DNA of 64,000 nt from Clostridium folliculivorans. Its GTDB lineage: Bacteria > Bacillota > Clostridia > Clostridiales > Clostridiaceae. Below, one piece after another: positions 24,795 to 34,220 of the stretch. The notes under the pieces were generated by a model. The model worked only from the letters and a program-made list of their open reading frames with translations. It had not been told where the DNA came from and searched no databases. Made by a program: the position numbers and the translations under genes. The stretch is from positions 62,001-126,000 of the forward strand of contig NZ_BQXY01000009.1 in the NCBI RefSeq assembly GCF_024341905.1, read 5' to 3'. The number at the start of each line of letters is the position of its first letter. Position 1 is the first letter of the stretch.

Positions 24795-25124
24795 TGTATA
24801 AGAAAGTATAAAATTTCTTTGTGGATTAAACCTTGATATTTCAATAGTTTTATAAGATTAATAAGCTAGAAAGTTTTTATAACTTAATAGCTTTTTTTCT
24901 TTTAAATATAGTTAAAGTAACCTGTCAAAATTAAGTTGCTGACAACCCTATACTGCATAACCACTTGACTTTAAAAATATTCCTAAACAGTAATTTAAAT
25001 ATAAGATTTTCTAAATTTGAAAATATAAAATTAAAATTTTATAACTAACTGAGAAAATACAATTTTAATAGCATTAATCGAGGTTAGATAAATATATGCA
25101 CGATAAAAATAATTCTTATTTAAC
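24795..25124. repeat. Intergenic stretch with small repeat and a collapsed family A copy
   Basis: Bases 24795-24868 repeat the unit at 5212. Bases 24925-24980 contain the two ends of a family A element, AAAATTAAGTTGCTGACAA and ATGCAG-like ACTGCATAACCACTTGACTTT, with almost the whole interior missing, which looks like a deletion product. The rest is AT-rich with no gene. Confidence 0.45.
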
Positions 25125-25153
25125 AAATATTCAAATCAGATTAGTCATAGATG
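25125..25153 (+). promoter_or_regulatory. Candidate sporulation sigma-E promoter of prkA
   Basis: AAATATT (25125-25131) and CATAGATG (25146-25153) are spaced by 14 bp. This resembles the sigma-E pattern of an ATATT-like -35 and a CATAnnnT-like -10. The Bacillus homologues prkA, yhbH and spoVR are mother-cell or sporulation genes, which supports the idea. A match by eye only. Confidence 0.4.
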
Positions 25154-25197
25154 GTTTGTCCCTCTGAATATATTTTTATAAAAGGAGGGAGATGTAT

Positions 25198-27120
25198 ATG
25201 GATTTTAAGCAATTTATTGAAAGTGATAGAGAAAAACATAATAAGCATAAGTTTAAGGGGACATTTCTAGATTATTTGGAAATAGTAAAAGAAAACCCAG
25301 ATGTAGCAAAGTTAGCGCACAAGAGAGTCTATGACATCATAGTTGATAAGGGTGTGAAGATATTAAAGCCTGAAGAGAATGCAAGGGTTAGAAAAATATA
25401 TGGTAATGAAATGATAAAAAGGTATAACTTTTTTGAGAATGACTTCTTCGGGATTGATAAGATATTGATGAAGCTTGTTAATTATTTCTATTCAGCTTCA
25501 ATGAAGGGAGAGGAAGCAAGGCAGGTACTTTATTTGGTAGGACCAGTTGGAGCTGGAAAATCCTCATTAGTTGAGGCTTTAAAGAAGGCATTAGAAATGG
25601 CAGATCCAATATATGCTATCGAAGGTTGCCCTATGCATGAAGAACCACTTCACCTTATTCCAAAGCATCTTAGACCTCAATTTGAAGAATCGCTTGGAGT
25701 TCAAATAGAAGGAGACCTTTGCCCTGTATGCAGATATAGACTAATAAATGAATTTAATGGAAGATATGAGGACTTTCCAGTAGAAACAAAAGGGTTCTCA
25801 ATCAGATCAAGAAAGGGTATAGGGGTAGTTCCTCCTGTAGATCCAAATAATCAAGATACATCAATTTTAACTGGTGCAGTTGATATATCTAAGATGGATA
25901 TGTATCCTGAGGATGATCCAAGAATATTCTCACTTAATGGAGCATTTAATGTAGGTAATAGAGGTCTTGTTGAATTTATAGAAGTATTCAAAAATGATGT
26001 TGAATATCTTCATACAATAATTACAGCAACTCAAGAAAAATCAGTTCCATCACCTGGTAAAGGATCTATGATATACTTTGATGGCCTCATAATAGCTCAC
26101 TCAAATGAGGCTGAGTGGAATAAATTTAAATCAGATCATACTAATGAAGCAATACTTGATAGAATAGTAAAGATTGAAGTTCCATATTGTATGGAGTTAA
26201 GCGAGGAAAAGAAAATATATGAGAAGATAATAAAGAAGAGTAACTTTAACGCTCATATAGCTCCTCATACTCTAGAAATTGCAGCAATGTTTGCAATTCT
26301 TTCTAGACTAGCTCCATCAGCAAAGGTGGATCCAATAACTAAGCTTAAGATATACAACGGTGAAGATATAGTAGAAAAGGGTTCTACAAAGAGATTAGAT
26401 CTATTAGAACTAAAGGAGGAAGCAGGTCCTAATGAAGGAATGAAGGGAATATCAACTAGATTTATAATTAAAGCTATTGATAATGCTCTTTCAAGTTCTG
26501 AATATCCATGTATAAATCCTTTGAGTATTATGGAAAACATAATAAAGTCAGTTAAGGATTTAGACACTTCACAGGAAGATAAGAAAAAGTATCTTGGTTT
26601 CATACAGGATACATTAAGAAAGGAATACAATAAGATACTTGAAAAAGAAATAACTAAGGCATTTATACATTCTTTCAGAGAACAAGCTGAGAGCTTATTT
26701 AACAACTATATTGATAATGCAGAAGCATATGTCAATAAAACTAAGCTTAAAGATAATTCTACTGGAGAAGAACTAAATCCAGATGAAAGCTTTATGAGAA
26801 GTATAGAAGAGCAGATTGGTATTTCAGAAAGTTCAGCTAAAGGCTTTAGATCTGATGTAACTTCATATATGTTCTATGTTGTGAGAAATGGTGGCCATAT
26901 AGATTATACTGCTTACGAACCTCTGAAGGAAGCTATAGAGAAAAAGCTTACAGCTTCAGTAAAGGATCTTTCCAGAATCATAACTAAATCTAGAGTTAGA
27001 GATAAGGAACAAGATGAGAAGTATAATGCTATGGTTGAAGAAATGAAAGAGAATGGATATTGCCCTCATTGCTGCGATGTTATATTAAAATACGCTGCAA
27101 ACAACTTGTGGAAGGATTGA
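25198..27120 (+). CDS. prkA: PrkA-family AAA+ serine protein kinase/protease
   Basis: A protein of 640 residues from ATG 25198; the ATG at 25192 lies too close to AGGAGGG. The N-terminal AAA+ module has the P-loop [18 protein letters not shown] near residue 110, a cysteine pair in [11 protein letters not shown] and the arginine-finger region. The C-terminal domain is the PrkA kinase-like region with FLGFI-type helices and ends in [13 protein letters not shown]. PrkA-type proteins act in sporulation and stationary phase in Bacillus; a protease activity has also been reported. First gene of the conserved three-gene set. Confidence 0.93.
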   Translation: MDFKQFIESDREKHNKHKFKGTFLDYLEIVKENPDVAKLAHKRVYDIIVDKGVKILKPEENARVRKIYGNEMIKRYNFFENDFFGIDKILMKLVNYFYSASMKGEEARQVLYLVGPVGAGKSSLVEALKKALEMADPIYAIEGCPMHEEPLHLIPKHLRPQFEESLGVQIEGDLCPVCRYRLINEFNGRYEDFPVETKGFSIRSRKGIGVVPPVDPNNQDTSILTGAVDISKMDMYPEDDPRIFSLNGAFNVGNRGLVEFIEVFKNDVEYLHTIITATQEKSVPSPGKGSMIYFDGLIIAHSNEAEWNKFKSDHTNEAILDRIVKIEVPYCMELSEEKKIYEKIIKKSNFNAHIAPHTLEIAAMFAILSRLAPSAKVDPITKLKIYNGEDIVEKGSTKRLDLLELKEEAGPNEGMKGISTRFIIKAIDNALSSSEYPCINPLSIMENIIKSVKDLDTSQEDKKKYLGFIQDTLRKEYNKILEKEITKAFIHSFREQAESLFNNYIDNAEAYVNKTKLKDNSTGEELNPDESFMRSIEEQIGISESSAKGFRSDVTSYMFYVVRNGGHIDYTAYEPLKEAIEKKLTASVKDLSRIITKSRVRDKEQDEKYNAMVEEMKENGYCPHCCDVILKYAANNLWKD

Positions 27121-27124
27121 TAAT

Positions 27125-28300
27125 ATGGCAATATTCAGAGACCATGCTGAAAATCCAGTTGAACACGATAGAGCTATAGAAGATAGAAGAAGACATAGGC
27201 AGTTAGTTGAAAAGTCTATAAAAGAAAATTTAGGAGATATACTTTCAGAGGAAAGTATAATCGGAGAATCAAAAAATAAGAAGTTCAAAATCCCTATAAG
27301 GGGAATAAAAGAATATCAATTTGTATACGGAAATAATAATGGTGGAGTAGCCAATGGAACTGGCGAAGAAAAAAGAGGCGATAAGGTAGGAAAAGCTTCA
27401 GAGCAAGGGGGCAACGGCCCCGGCTCTGCTGGCAACCAAGAAGGTGAAGATGTATATGAGACTGAAATAACTTTGGAAGAGTTATTAGATTATATAGTAG
27501 AAGATCTTGACCTACCTAACTTAGATAGAAAGAAGTATTCTGAGATAATTGTAGAAAGTGCTGGAAGAAAAAGAGGTTATCAAAGATACGGAATAAATCC
27601 AAGACTTGCTAAAAAGAAGACAGTTATGGCCAAGATAGCTAGAAAGCAAGGCAAGAAAAGGGCACTAGCTGAAATTGGAAAAGGTGAAGAGATTGAAAGA
27701 TTTCCATTTAGAGAAGAAGATATGAGATATTATAAGGTAAAGAAAAAGCCTAAAAAAGAAAGTAATGCAGTTATGATCTTTATAATGGACGTATCGGGAT
27801 CAATGGATAATTCAAAGAAGTTTCTTGCTAGATCTTTTTTCTTTGTACTATCTAGGTTTATACGAAGAAAGTATAACAATATAGCTTTTGAGTTTATATC
27901 ACATACCACATTATCTAAAGTTGTTAATGAATATGAGTTTTTCCACAAAGCTGAATCTGGTGGAACTTATATATCTTCAGGGCTTAACAAAGCCTTAGAG
28001 CTTATAAAGGAGAAGTATAATCCAGATATGTGGAATATATATCCTTTCTATGCTTCAGATGGTGATAACTGGAGTGAAGATAATGAAAGAGCGATAAAAG
28101 CAGTAAATGATCTATGTGAAATAAGTAATTTATTTGGTTATGCAGAACTGTTGCCTTCTACTTATTCTACAACTATGTATTATAGATTTTTGAAGGAAAT
28201 AAAAAAGAAAAATTTTGCAATGGTTGTAGTGAAAGAAAAGAAAGACCTGTGGAACGCATTGAAATTTATGCTATCTAAGGAGCTTAAGGAGGAAGGGTGA
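27125..28300 (+). CDS. yhbH: YhbH family protein (DUF444, von Willebrand A domain)
   Basis: A 391-residue protein. A charged N-terminus ([22 protein letters not shown]) and a Gly-rich linker (residues 65-110) precede a vWA-type domain with the MIDAS motif DVSGSMD near residue 220 and [19 protein letters not shown]. Together with PrkA and SpoVR it forms a module conserved from Bacillus (sporulation) to E. coli (YeaG-YeaH-YcgB, stationary-phase stress). Starts four bases after prkA and overlaps the start of spoVR. Molecular role unknown. Confidence 0.93.
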   Translation: MAIFRDHAENPVEHDRAIEDRRRHRQLVEKSIKENLGDILSEESIIGESKNKKFKIPIRGIKEYQFVYGNNNGGVANGTGEEKRGDKVGKASEQGGNGPGSAGNQEGEDVYETEITLEELLDYIVEDLDLPNLDRKKYSEIIVESAGRKRGYQRYGINPRLAKKKTVMAKIARKQGKKRALAEIGKGEEIERFPFREEDMRYYKVKKKPKKESNAVMIFIMDVSGSMDNSKKFLARSFFFVLSRFIRRKYNNIAFEFISHTTLSKVVNEYEFFHKAESGGTYISSGLNKALELIKEKYNPDMWNIYPFYASDGDNWSEDNERAIKAVNDLCEISNLFGYAELLPSTYSTTMYYRFLKEIKKKNFAMVVVKEKKDLWNALKFMLSKELKEEG

Positions 28301-29670
28301 TGGATTATACAGTTAGAGAATTAGAAAAATGGAATGTATTAATAGAAGATATGGCAAAGGAAGTAGGTCTTGATTTCTACCCTCAAGAATTTGAAATAAT
28401 AGGGTACAATGAAATGTTAAGCTACGAGGCTTATGTAGGAATGCCATCAAGATATCCTCATTGGAGTTACGGGAAAGCCTATGAGAAAAACAGAACACTA
28501 TATTCACTAAATCTCACTGGATTACCTTACGAAATGGTAATAAACTCTAATCCAAGCTTGGCATATCTTATGAAGGACAACACATTACTTCTTCAAATAT
28601 TAACAATGGCTCATGTATATGGACATAATGACTTTTTCAAGAATAACAGATTATTTAAGGAAGGTACTGATGCAGACCATACCTTAGAGATGTTCAAGTT
28701 AGATGCTGAGACTGTGAGAAGATATATAAATAATCCTAGCATTGGATATCAGAGGGTTGAAAGGGTTTTAGATGCAGCTCATGCAATAAGATATCAGATT
28801 AGTCGCGTTATTGGTGAGAAAAAGATATCACAGAGTGAACAGAGGAGAAGACTTATAGAGGATTATTCAAGAAAAGTTGAAAGCAAGGGAATCTTAGATA
28901 GTAATGATCCTATTGAGGAACCAAACTTATCAAAAATTCCTTTAAGTCCGGAAGATGATTTGCTGCAATTCATAATAGATTATGGTGATTTGGAAGATTG
29001 GGAGAAGAGTCTTTTAACTATAGTAAGAAGAGAAACATTATACTTCTTACCACAGATTGAAACAAAGACAATGAATGAAGGATGGGCGAGTTTTTGGCAT
29101 TATAATATACTCAAAAAGCTCAATCTTCCTCAGGAATTGCATTTTGAATTCTTGAAGAGACACAATGATGTAGTTGCTCCGATGCTAGGAGGCTTAAATC
29201 CTTATTATGTTGGATTTAGAGTTCTTGAGGATATCGAAAAGAGATATGGCAGAGATAAGATTTTTGAAGTTAGAGCTATTGAAAGAGATAATTCATTTTT
29301 AAGAAAATATCTTACTGAAGAATTATGTGCTGAACTTAATTTGTTCCAGTATGCTAAAAAAGGCTTTGATTATGTAGTTGACGAAGTAGCTGATGAGTCA
29401 GGGTGGAAGAAAATAAGAGATACTATAGCCACTAACACAGGGGTCGGAAGTATACCGTATATAAGAGTTATAGATTTAAATAGAAGAGATAATACTCTTA
29501 CTTTAGAACATGTATTTGACGGAAGAGAATTAGATATAGGCTATGCCAAAGAAACCTTAAAGTATGTCCAAGAATTATGGGGCTATAAAGTGGTTTTGGT
29601 TACTAAGACCAAAGAACTGCAAGATATATCCATAGTTTGCGATGAAACTAAAAAGATAACAACAAAATAA
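28300..29670 (+). CDS. spoVR: SpoVR family protein
   Basis: A protein of 456 residues from ATG 28300, which overlaps the yhbH stop in TGATG and has AAGGAGG seven bases upstream. SpoVR marks include FYPQEFEIIGYNEMLSYEAYVGMP, SYGKAYEKNRTLYSLNLTGLPYEMVINSNPSLAYLM, MAHVYGHNDFFKNN and TMNEGWASFWHY with histidines reminiscent of a metal site. SpoVR affects spore cortex formation in Bacillus. The biochemical activity is not known. A terminator follows directly. Confidence 0.93.
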   Translation: MDYTVRELEKWNVLIEDMAKEVGLDFYPQEFEIIGYNEMLSYEAYVGMPSRYPHWSYGKAYEKNRTLYSLNLTGLPYEMVINSNPSLAYLMKDNTLLLQILTMAHVYGHNDFFKNNRLFKEGTDADHTLEMFKLDAETVRRYINNPSIGYQRVERVLDAAHAIRYQISRVIGEKKISQSEQRRRLIEDYSRKVESKGILDSNDPIEEPNLSKIPLSPEDDLLQFIIDYGDLEDWEKSLLTIVRRETLYFLPQIETKTMNEGWASFWHYNILKKLNLPQELHFEFLKRHNDVVAPMLGGLNPYYVGFRVLEDIEKRYGRDKIFEVRAIERDNSFLRKYLTEELCAELNLFQYAKKGFDYVVDEVADESGWKKIRDTIATNTGVGSIPYIRVIDLNRRDNTLTLEHVFDGRELDIGYAKETLKYVQELWGYKVVLVTKTKELQDISIVCDETKKITTK

Positions 29671-29695
29671 AAATCGCGGGAAACCGCGGTTTTTC
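29671..29695 (+). terminator. Terminator of the prkA-yhbH-spoVR operon
   Basis: CGCGG (29675-29679), GAAA tetraloop, CCGCG (29684-29688), then GTTTTT, with flanking A-T pairs. It begins on the base after the spoVR stop. Confidence 0.88.
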
Positions 29696-29810
29696 ATTTT
29701 GTGTTTTATGATTGAAGCAGTATGTTAGTACATCTATATAAAGTATAGTTGGTAACAATTGTAATATGTTTGAATATATTAATGTGTGTAGTATTTTTAG
29801 GAGAACTTTT

Positions 29811-30344
29811 ATGAAAATAAAGGATAGTGAAACCTTAAAGAATTTGTTAAAGACTTTTGCAGGTGAGTCGAGGGCAAGGAACAAATATAATCTATATGCT
29901 GAAAAAGCAAGGCATGAGGGCTTTATTTGGATAGGTCAAGTTTTTGATTTAACTGCATCAAATGAGTATGCTCATGCAAGGGAAGTATGGGCAAAGTACT
30001 TAGGTATGGTGAAATCAACAGAAGAAAATCTGTTAGATGCAATGGAAGGTGAAGGCCAAGAAACTGAAAAGATCTATAAGGAATTCGAAGAAGTAGCTAG
30101 AAAAGAGGGGTTTGAAGCTATTGCAGACTTCTATAAGGAACTCAGAGAGGTAGAAGAAAGCCATAGAGAGAGATTTAAAGATGTATATGATAAGGTGAAG
30201 AGCGGAACTGTATTTAAATCTAGCACTGAATCAGTTTGGAGATGTATGAATTGCGGCTATATTTATGAAGGAAAACAAGTTCCAGAAGTGTGTCCTTTAT
30301 GTAAGTTTCCTAGAGCGTATTTTGAGCCACTTCCAGAATGTTAA
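29811..30344 (+). CDS. rbr: Rubrerythrin (classical domain order)
   Basis: A protein of 177 residues from ATG 29811, with AGGAG seven bases before it; an upstream in-frame ATG at 29766 has no ribosome site. The N-terminal diiron four-helix domain has E-x-x-H-type ligands (FAGESRARNKYNLYAEKA, NEYAHAREVW, EVEESHRERFKDV). The C-terminal rubredoxin domain has CMNCGYIYEG and CPLCKFPRAYF. It reduces hydrogen peroxide using electrons from rubredoxin or NADH oxidoreductase. It complements the reverse rubrerythrin at 1111. A small gene follows after 21 bp. Confidence 0.93.
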   Translation: MKIKDSETLKNLLKTFAGESRARNKYNLYAEKARHEGFIWIGQVFDLTASNEYAHAREVWAKYLGMVKSTEENLLDAMEGEGQETEKIYKEFEEVARKEGFEAIADFYKELREVEESHRERFKDVYDKVKSGTVFKSSTESVWRCMNCGYIYEGKQVPEVCPLCKFPRAYFEPLPEC

Positions 30345-30365
30345 GATAAATAGGAGGAAAATAGC

Positions 30366-30554
30366 ATGAAATTTTCTTACGCAGATGAATACTTTTTTCC
30401 AGTTGTTATGAAGAATATAGAGTTGTTTGATTTTGTTGACAACGAAACAGAGGAAGAACTTTTAAGAAGAAAGAAAGATGAAAATCTATATAATGAACTT
30501 TTTAAGACTGTAGATGATGAGTTTATAGATGAATTATTGCGAAGTAACATATAA
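30366..30554 (+). CDS. Small acidic protein of unknown function
   Basis: A protein of 62 residues with a good site (AGGAGG) before ATG. Sequence is rich in Glu, Asp and aromatic residues (YADEYFFPVVMKNIELFDFVDNETEEELLRRK). No membrane helix and no known motif. It follows the rubrerythrin gene closely and is ended by a terminator, so the two are probably one transcript. Coding support is moderate: the ribosome site, spacing and codon pattern agree. Confidence 0.6.
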   Translation: MKFSYADEYFFPVVMKNIELFDFVDNETEEELLRRKKDENLYNELFKTVDDEFIDELLRSNI

Positions 30555-30561
30555 AATGTAC

Positions 30562-30597
30562 TGGCTTGTTCTTTATTGAGCAAGCCAATGCATTTTT
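30562..30597 (+). terminator. Terminator after the small acidic protein gene
   Basis: TGGCTTG (30562-30568) and CAAGCCA (30581-30587) pair, extended by TC and GA next to the loop, with CATTTTT after the stem. Confidence 0.75.
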
Positions 30598-30689
30598 GTA
30601 GAAATTACTATAAAGTTAGCGTTTTTTGTAAGGAATTAAATAATAAATAATTTAATATATTGTTATGATAGCAATAATAGGGTGATTGA

Positions 30690-31265
30690 ATGGAAAGCTA
30701 TAAAGAGTTATTTGATTCATATTTTATTGAGGTAAACAATTTAACTGATCTCTTAACAAAATACGTTAATTCATATAGATTGCTTATAGGTGGTGCAGGT
30801 GAACTCAATGGAATTGCACTTGCTAGAAAAAAAGAAGTAAGAGATGCCATAAAGAGGGCTAATCAGCTTGGTGATATTATAGACGTACTACTTAATGTTA
30901 TTCAAAGTGTTGAGTGCTGCTATCTTGATTACATACGAATCAAAGCAGATGTAATTGCATTAAAAACTGCCCAGAAATCTATAATACTTACAGAGATAGA
31001 TAATGAGTTGTTATTCCAAAATTCAAGTGGAGGTCCTGGACAAAATGGTCCTGGAGGAAGGCAACCTATTCATCCGCCAAATACGAGAAAGAAGCGCAAA
31101 AAGAAAAAAGATGAAAAAGATGATGGTAATGATCATGATGAAGATAGAGATGTTGAAAATGATGACTGCGAGCCTTGTGAAGATAATGATAGGGACCATG
31201 AAGAGGGATATTGTGAAGAACATCATGAGGATGAAGATGGTGGAAAGGATTTTGAACATGATTAA
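30690..31265 (+). CDS. Unknown protein with Gly/Pro linker and Asp/Glu/His-rich tail
   Basis: A 191-residue protein, not recognised. Residues 1-105 are helical (LFDSYFIEVNNLTDLLTKYVNSYRLL, ANQLGDIIDVLLNVIQSVECCYLDY). A short linker SSGGPGQNGPGGRQPIHPPN leads to a basic patch (TRKKRKKKKD) and then a tail with about 30 acidic residues, several His and four Cys (DCEPCEDN, YCEEHHED), which could bind divalent cations. No signal peptide. The ribosome site GGGTG is weak. A second open frame (31003-31320) overlaps it in another phase but is not credible. May be a sporulation or coat-associated protein, but this is a guess. Confidence 0.6.
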   Translation: MESYKELFDSYFIEVNNLTDLLTKYVNSYRLLIGGAGELNGIALARKKEVRDAIKRANQLGDIIDVLLNVIQSVECCYLDYIRIKADVIALKTAQKSIILTEIDNELLFQNSSGGPGQNGPGGRQPIHPPNTRKKRKKKKDEKDDGNDHDEDRDVENDDCEPCEDNDRDHEEGYCEEHHEDEDGGKDFEHD

Positions 31266-31282
31266 AGGACCTATTAGGTCCT
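31266..31282 (+). terminator. Hairpin after the acidic-tail gene
   Basis: AGGACCT-att-AGGTCCT is a perfect 7-bp stem with a 3-nt loop right after the stop codon. No strong T-run, so it is a weak terminator at best. Confidence 0.45.
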
Positions 31283-31300
31283 CTAATCTGTTATTGTATA

Positions 31301-31822
31301 TTAAAGTTTTTTTAGTTTAAAATTCGATATCATTAGATAAGAGAAGATTAACATTAGGATTACAGGTAAAGCCATTGGTACAGTATATCTTGTTGTAATA
31401 AGAGAGAATATAGCCATTAAACTACCTGCTATTGTTATTGGAACTCCTCTAAATACACCATCAAATTCAGCTAAATTATATCTAGCTAATCTAAAAGCTC
31501 CACAAATAGGGAATATAATAAGAGCACAATATCCTAATAAGCCTTTTGGACCAAAGCTATTGAAACTAAATTGCGAATAAATTAATATAGAAGGAGCTAC
31601 TCCGAAAGATACTAAATCTGCTAAAGAATCTAGTTCTTTACCTAGCTCACTAGATACATTAAGAAAACGCGCAACTCTTCCATCATATCTATCAATAAGT
31701 GCAGCTATAATTACAAATATTGCTGCTAAAAAATAATCTTCATTTAGCGTTGCAAGTATTGAGAATACTCCAAAAGATAAATTTGCAAATGTAAAGAAAT
31801 TGGGTATACTACTTTTTCTCAT
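31301..31822 (-). CDS. pssA: CDP-diacylglycerol-serine O-phosphatidyltransferase
   Basis: This 173-residue membrane enzyme of phosphatidylserine synthesis, the route to phosphatidylethanolamine, has about five helices. The CDP-alcohol phosphotransferase motif is complete: DRYDGRVAR, then G and two Asp in ELGKELDSLADLVSFG (D-x2-D-G-x2-A-R-x8-G-x3-D-x3-D). The family also includes phosphatidylglycerophosphate synthases, but the short length and segments SFGVAPSILIYS and CGAFRLARYN favour PssA. Encoded alone on the minus strand, divergent from the lipid kinase gene. Confidence 0.9.
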   Translation of the reverse strand: MRKSSIPNFFTFANLSFGVFSILATLNEDYFLAAIFVIIAALIDRYDGRVARFLNVSSELGKELDSLADLVSFGVAPSILIYSQFSFNSFGPKGLLGYCALIIFPICGAFRLARYNLAEFDGVFRGVPITIAGSLMAIFSLITTRYTVPMALPVILMLIFSYLMISNFKLKKL

Positions 31823-32361
31823 ATAATCACTCCTAGTAAAATAAATATAATTCCATCATCAATAAATAATTATAACTCATTTTTAATAAAAGTATAAGAG
31901 GTAAAATATCATATATTCATCATTAAATGTAGATATTTAATGATTTTTACTTGTTTTACTAACAAAATACCATTTGCACACTGTGTAAATCTATAATAAT
32001 CTTGAAATTGGCTATAATATATTATGATATATCAAAAGTTCAAAAATATTTACTTTGAAAATATAAATTATATAATGAATAACTATATATGAAAATTAAT
32101 TATTTCCATAAGCACTTGGTTATAAATTAAATTAAATTAGTTAATAACACATTAGTACATAAAAATTGTTAATTAAACAGTTTGATATTTGATATTTGGA
32201 ATAAATAACTAATATATTATAATTAAAATCAAAATCTCAGGCTGGTAGGACAACCTCGACATAAGTTTATAATTCTGCTATAATGTTTAATGATTGATTT
32301 TAAAAAGAATATGATGTAAAAAATGCAATAATTTTACATAGTGTTATTATGGAGGTATTCT
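31823..32361. other. 539-bp divergent intergenic region, no gene recognised
   Basis: Very AT-rich spacer between pssA and the lipid kinase. A GC-richer segment at 32236-32268 (GGCTGGTAGGACAACCTCG) can form a short stem but matches no riboswitch class known to me. No family A, B, C or D repeat and no open frame. Confidence 0.5.
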
Positions 32362-33240
32362 ATGAGAAAGGTGAAATTTATATATAATCCATTTTCAGGT
32401 GAAAATGTTATTCTAGATGAATTAGATAAAGTTATAAGTATACATCAAGAATATGGATATATAATTGTTCCCTACAGAATAAATAAAGAATCGGATATAT
32501 CAGAAGCTCTAGCTGATATTAATGAAGAATATTACTACATTTTGGTAGCTGGTGGAGATGGAACTGTGGACTCACTAGTGAACGCTATGAAGTCTAAAAA
32601 TATAGATTTGCCAATTGGAATATTACCAGTGGGAACTGCAAATGATTTTGCAAAATTTTTAGATATACCATCAGATGTAGGAGCTGCTTGTAAGAAAATA
32701 TTAGATAGTTCTCCTAAGCCTGTAGATATAGGCAAAATAAATGACAAGTATTTTATAAATGTAGCAAGCACAGGTCTATTTACTGATGTTTCTCAAAAAA
32801 CTGATGAAAACTTAAAAAATATGATAGGTAAGCTTGCCTATTACTTAAAAGGTTTTGAACAATTGCCTAATTTCAGAAAACTTAAGGTTAAAATTTCATC
32901 TAAAGAATTAGAGTATGATGGACATATGTATCTGATGTTAGTGTTTAATGGTCAAACAGCAGGAAATTTCAAATTAGCTGCTAGAGCTGATGTTATGGAT
33001 GGTTACTTAGATGTAATAGTATTTAAAGCTGTATCTATAAAGGATTTAATACCTTTATTTATAAGAGTTATAAGAGGGGAACATTTAGATGATCCTAATG
33101 TCATATATTATAAGACTAAAGAAGTTACCATAGAGACAGATGAAGATATCGTTACTGATATAGACGGTGAAAAAGGTCCGGGATTTCCGTTACGCTTAGA
33201 ATGTGTTGAAGGTGGCATAAAGGTTTTAGGAATAAATTAA
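32362..33240 (+). CDS. Diacylglycerol-kinase-family lipid kinase (YegS/DgkB type)
   Basis: A protein of 292 residues from ATG 32362, with GGAGG six bases upstream; an in-frame GTG at 32341 precedes the site. It has the N-terminal KVKFIYNPFSGE and the catalytic VAGGDGTVDSLVNA glycine loop, then GTANDFAKFL, typical of the DAGK catalytic domain. The C-terminal half is a beta-sandwich containing TDIDGEKGPGFPLRLE. It probably phosphorylates diacylglycerol released by lipoteichoic acid synthesis, or a related lipid. Near pssA, so the region is lipid-related. No transmembrane segment. Confidence 0.88.
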   Translation: MRKVKFIYNPFSGENVILDELDKVISIHQEYGYIIVPYRINKESDISEALADINEEYYYILVAGGDGTVDSLVNAMKSKNIDLPIGILPVGTANDFAKFLDIPSDVGAACKKILDSSPKPVDIGKINDKYFINVASTGLFTDVSQKTDENLKNMIGKLAYYLKGFEQLPNFRKLKVKISSKELEYDGHMYLMLVFNGQTAGNFKLAARADVMDGYLDVIVFKAVSIKDLIPLFIRVIRGEHLDDPNVIYYKTKEVTIETDEDIVTDIDGEKGPGFPLRLECVEGGIKVLGIN

Positions 33241-33405
33241 ATAATACATTAATAAATTATAAGTAAGAGTTTCTTTAAGCTTTGTAGGTAATATCATAAA
33301 TAAAAAGCTATATTAGCTTCTCTTTTATTACTTGTAGTAATGAGAGCGATAAATTAAGATTTATGAATACTTAAGGCTAAGAACCAAAATATTAAGAGGT
33401 GTGAT

Positions 33406-34059
33406 ATGGTAGGGGTATATCTATACTTTGTAATATTATTACTTATAATTTTTTTATGCATGTTTATATTAGACAAGCTGTTAAGATGGGCGCCTATAAA
33501 AATTAAAATAGTATCAATCTTTATGATCCTATTTGTTGTGTTAAGGTATATTACTTTAATATTACTTGCAATATTGGAAGACCAGAAATATGTATATTAT
33601 ATTAAGTACTTAGTTTTTCTACAGTATGTTTATATTCCAGTGATTTTGTATATTATATATTATATTTGTAGAAGAAATGATAAGATTAAATTTTCTACTA
33701 CTTACGGAATTATAGCAGCCTTAACGATATTTTACTCTATACTTTTGGCTGTTTACGAGCCTAAAATAAGTATATCGTTAAGATTTGGATATATAATTAT
33801 GTTAAAATCAGAATATATCTTTACATTAGCGTTTATTGTTATTCCAACAATAATTTTAGTCCTATCTATTTTGGCTTTAGATACAAACTTTGTAAATAAG
33901 CCTGGAATTAGAATGACTATAATTGCAACCGTATTTATAATATTAGATAACTTAGTAAAGCTTTTCGGAGTAAGCTTGTATCCTTATACCATTATAAGTG
34001 AACTAGTGACTTTGCTAGTATTTAATTATTGTATTGGGTTGTTTAAGAAGTTATATTGA
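33406..34059 (+). CDS. Polytopic membrane protein of unknown function
   Basis: A 217-residue, very hydrophobic protein with about seven predicted helices (first FVILLLIIFLCMFILDKLL, last IISELVTLLVFNYCIGLF). AGAGGTGTGAT precedes the ATG. Layout resembles the 7TM input modules of sensor kinases such as the N-terminus of the protein at 53115, but no output domain follows. Not recognised as any known family. Stands alone between the lipid kinase and the ygiQ terminator. Confidence 0.65.
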   Translation: MVGVYLYFVILLLIIFLCMFILDKLLRWAPIKIKIVSIFMILFVVLRYITLILLAILEDQKYVYYIKYLVFLQYVYIPVILYIIYYICRRNDKIKFSTTYGIIAALTIFYSILLAVYEPKISISLRFGYIIMLKSEYIFTLAFIVIPTIILVLSILALDTNFVNKPGIRMTIIATVFIILDNLVKLFGVSLYPYTIISELVTLLVFNYCIGLFKKLY

Positions 34060-34091
34060 TATAGTTAATTTTAAAACAAGTACTATGTTTA

Positions 34092-34125
34092 AAGCATCGG
34101 ATGTATAACAACTTAATTTAAACAC
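34092..34125. repeat. Remnant of a family A end
   Basis: GCATCGGATGTATAACAACT followed by TAATTTAAACAC matches the outer end of family A copies (compare GCGTCGGATGATTAACCAAT in A4). The other arm is missing. Confidence 0.4.
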
Positions 34126-34146
34126 ATTTTTTAACAGCACTAAAAT

Positions 34147-34214
34147 AAAAAAGAACCAATATTGATAAAAAACATATTTAAAGTATGTTTTTTATCAATA
34201 TTAAGGTTCTTTTT
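34147..34214. terminator. Large bidirectional terminator between membrane protein and ygiQ
   Basis: Nested stem: AAAAAAGAACC with GGTTCTTTTTT outside, and ATATTGATAAAAAACATA with TATGTTTTTTATCAATAT inside around a 7-nt loop. Runs of A and T on the two sides suit termination from both strands. Confidence 0.85.
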
Positions 34215-34220
34215 TCAATT

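Noticed and set aside
31003..31320. 105-codon frame overlapping the acidic-tail gene
   Set aside because: Met-, Lys- and Ile-rich shift of the same repetitive DNA; no ribosome site, extends into the pssA end.
32236..32268. Riboswitch-like GC-richer segment before the lipid kinase
   Set aside because: Contains GGCTGGTAGGACAACCTCG but no set of conserved elements of TPP, SAM, c-di-GMP or other classes that I can recognise.
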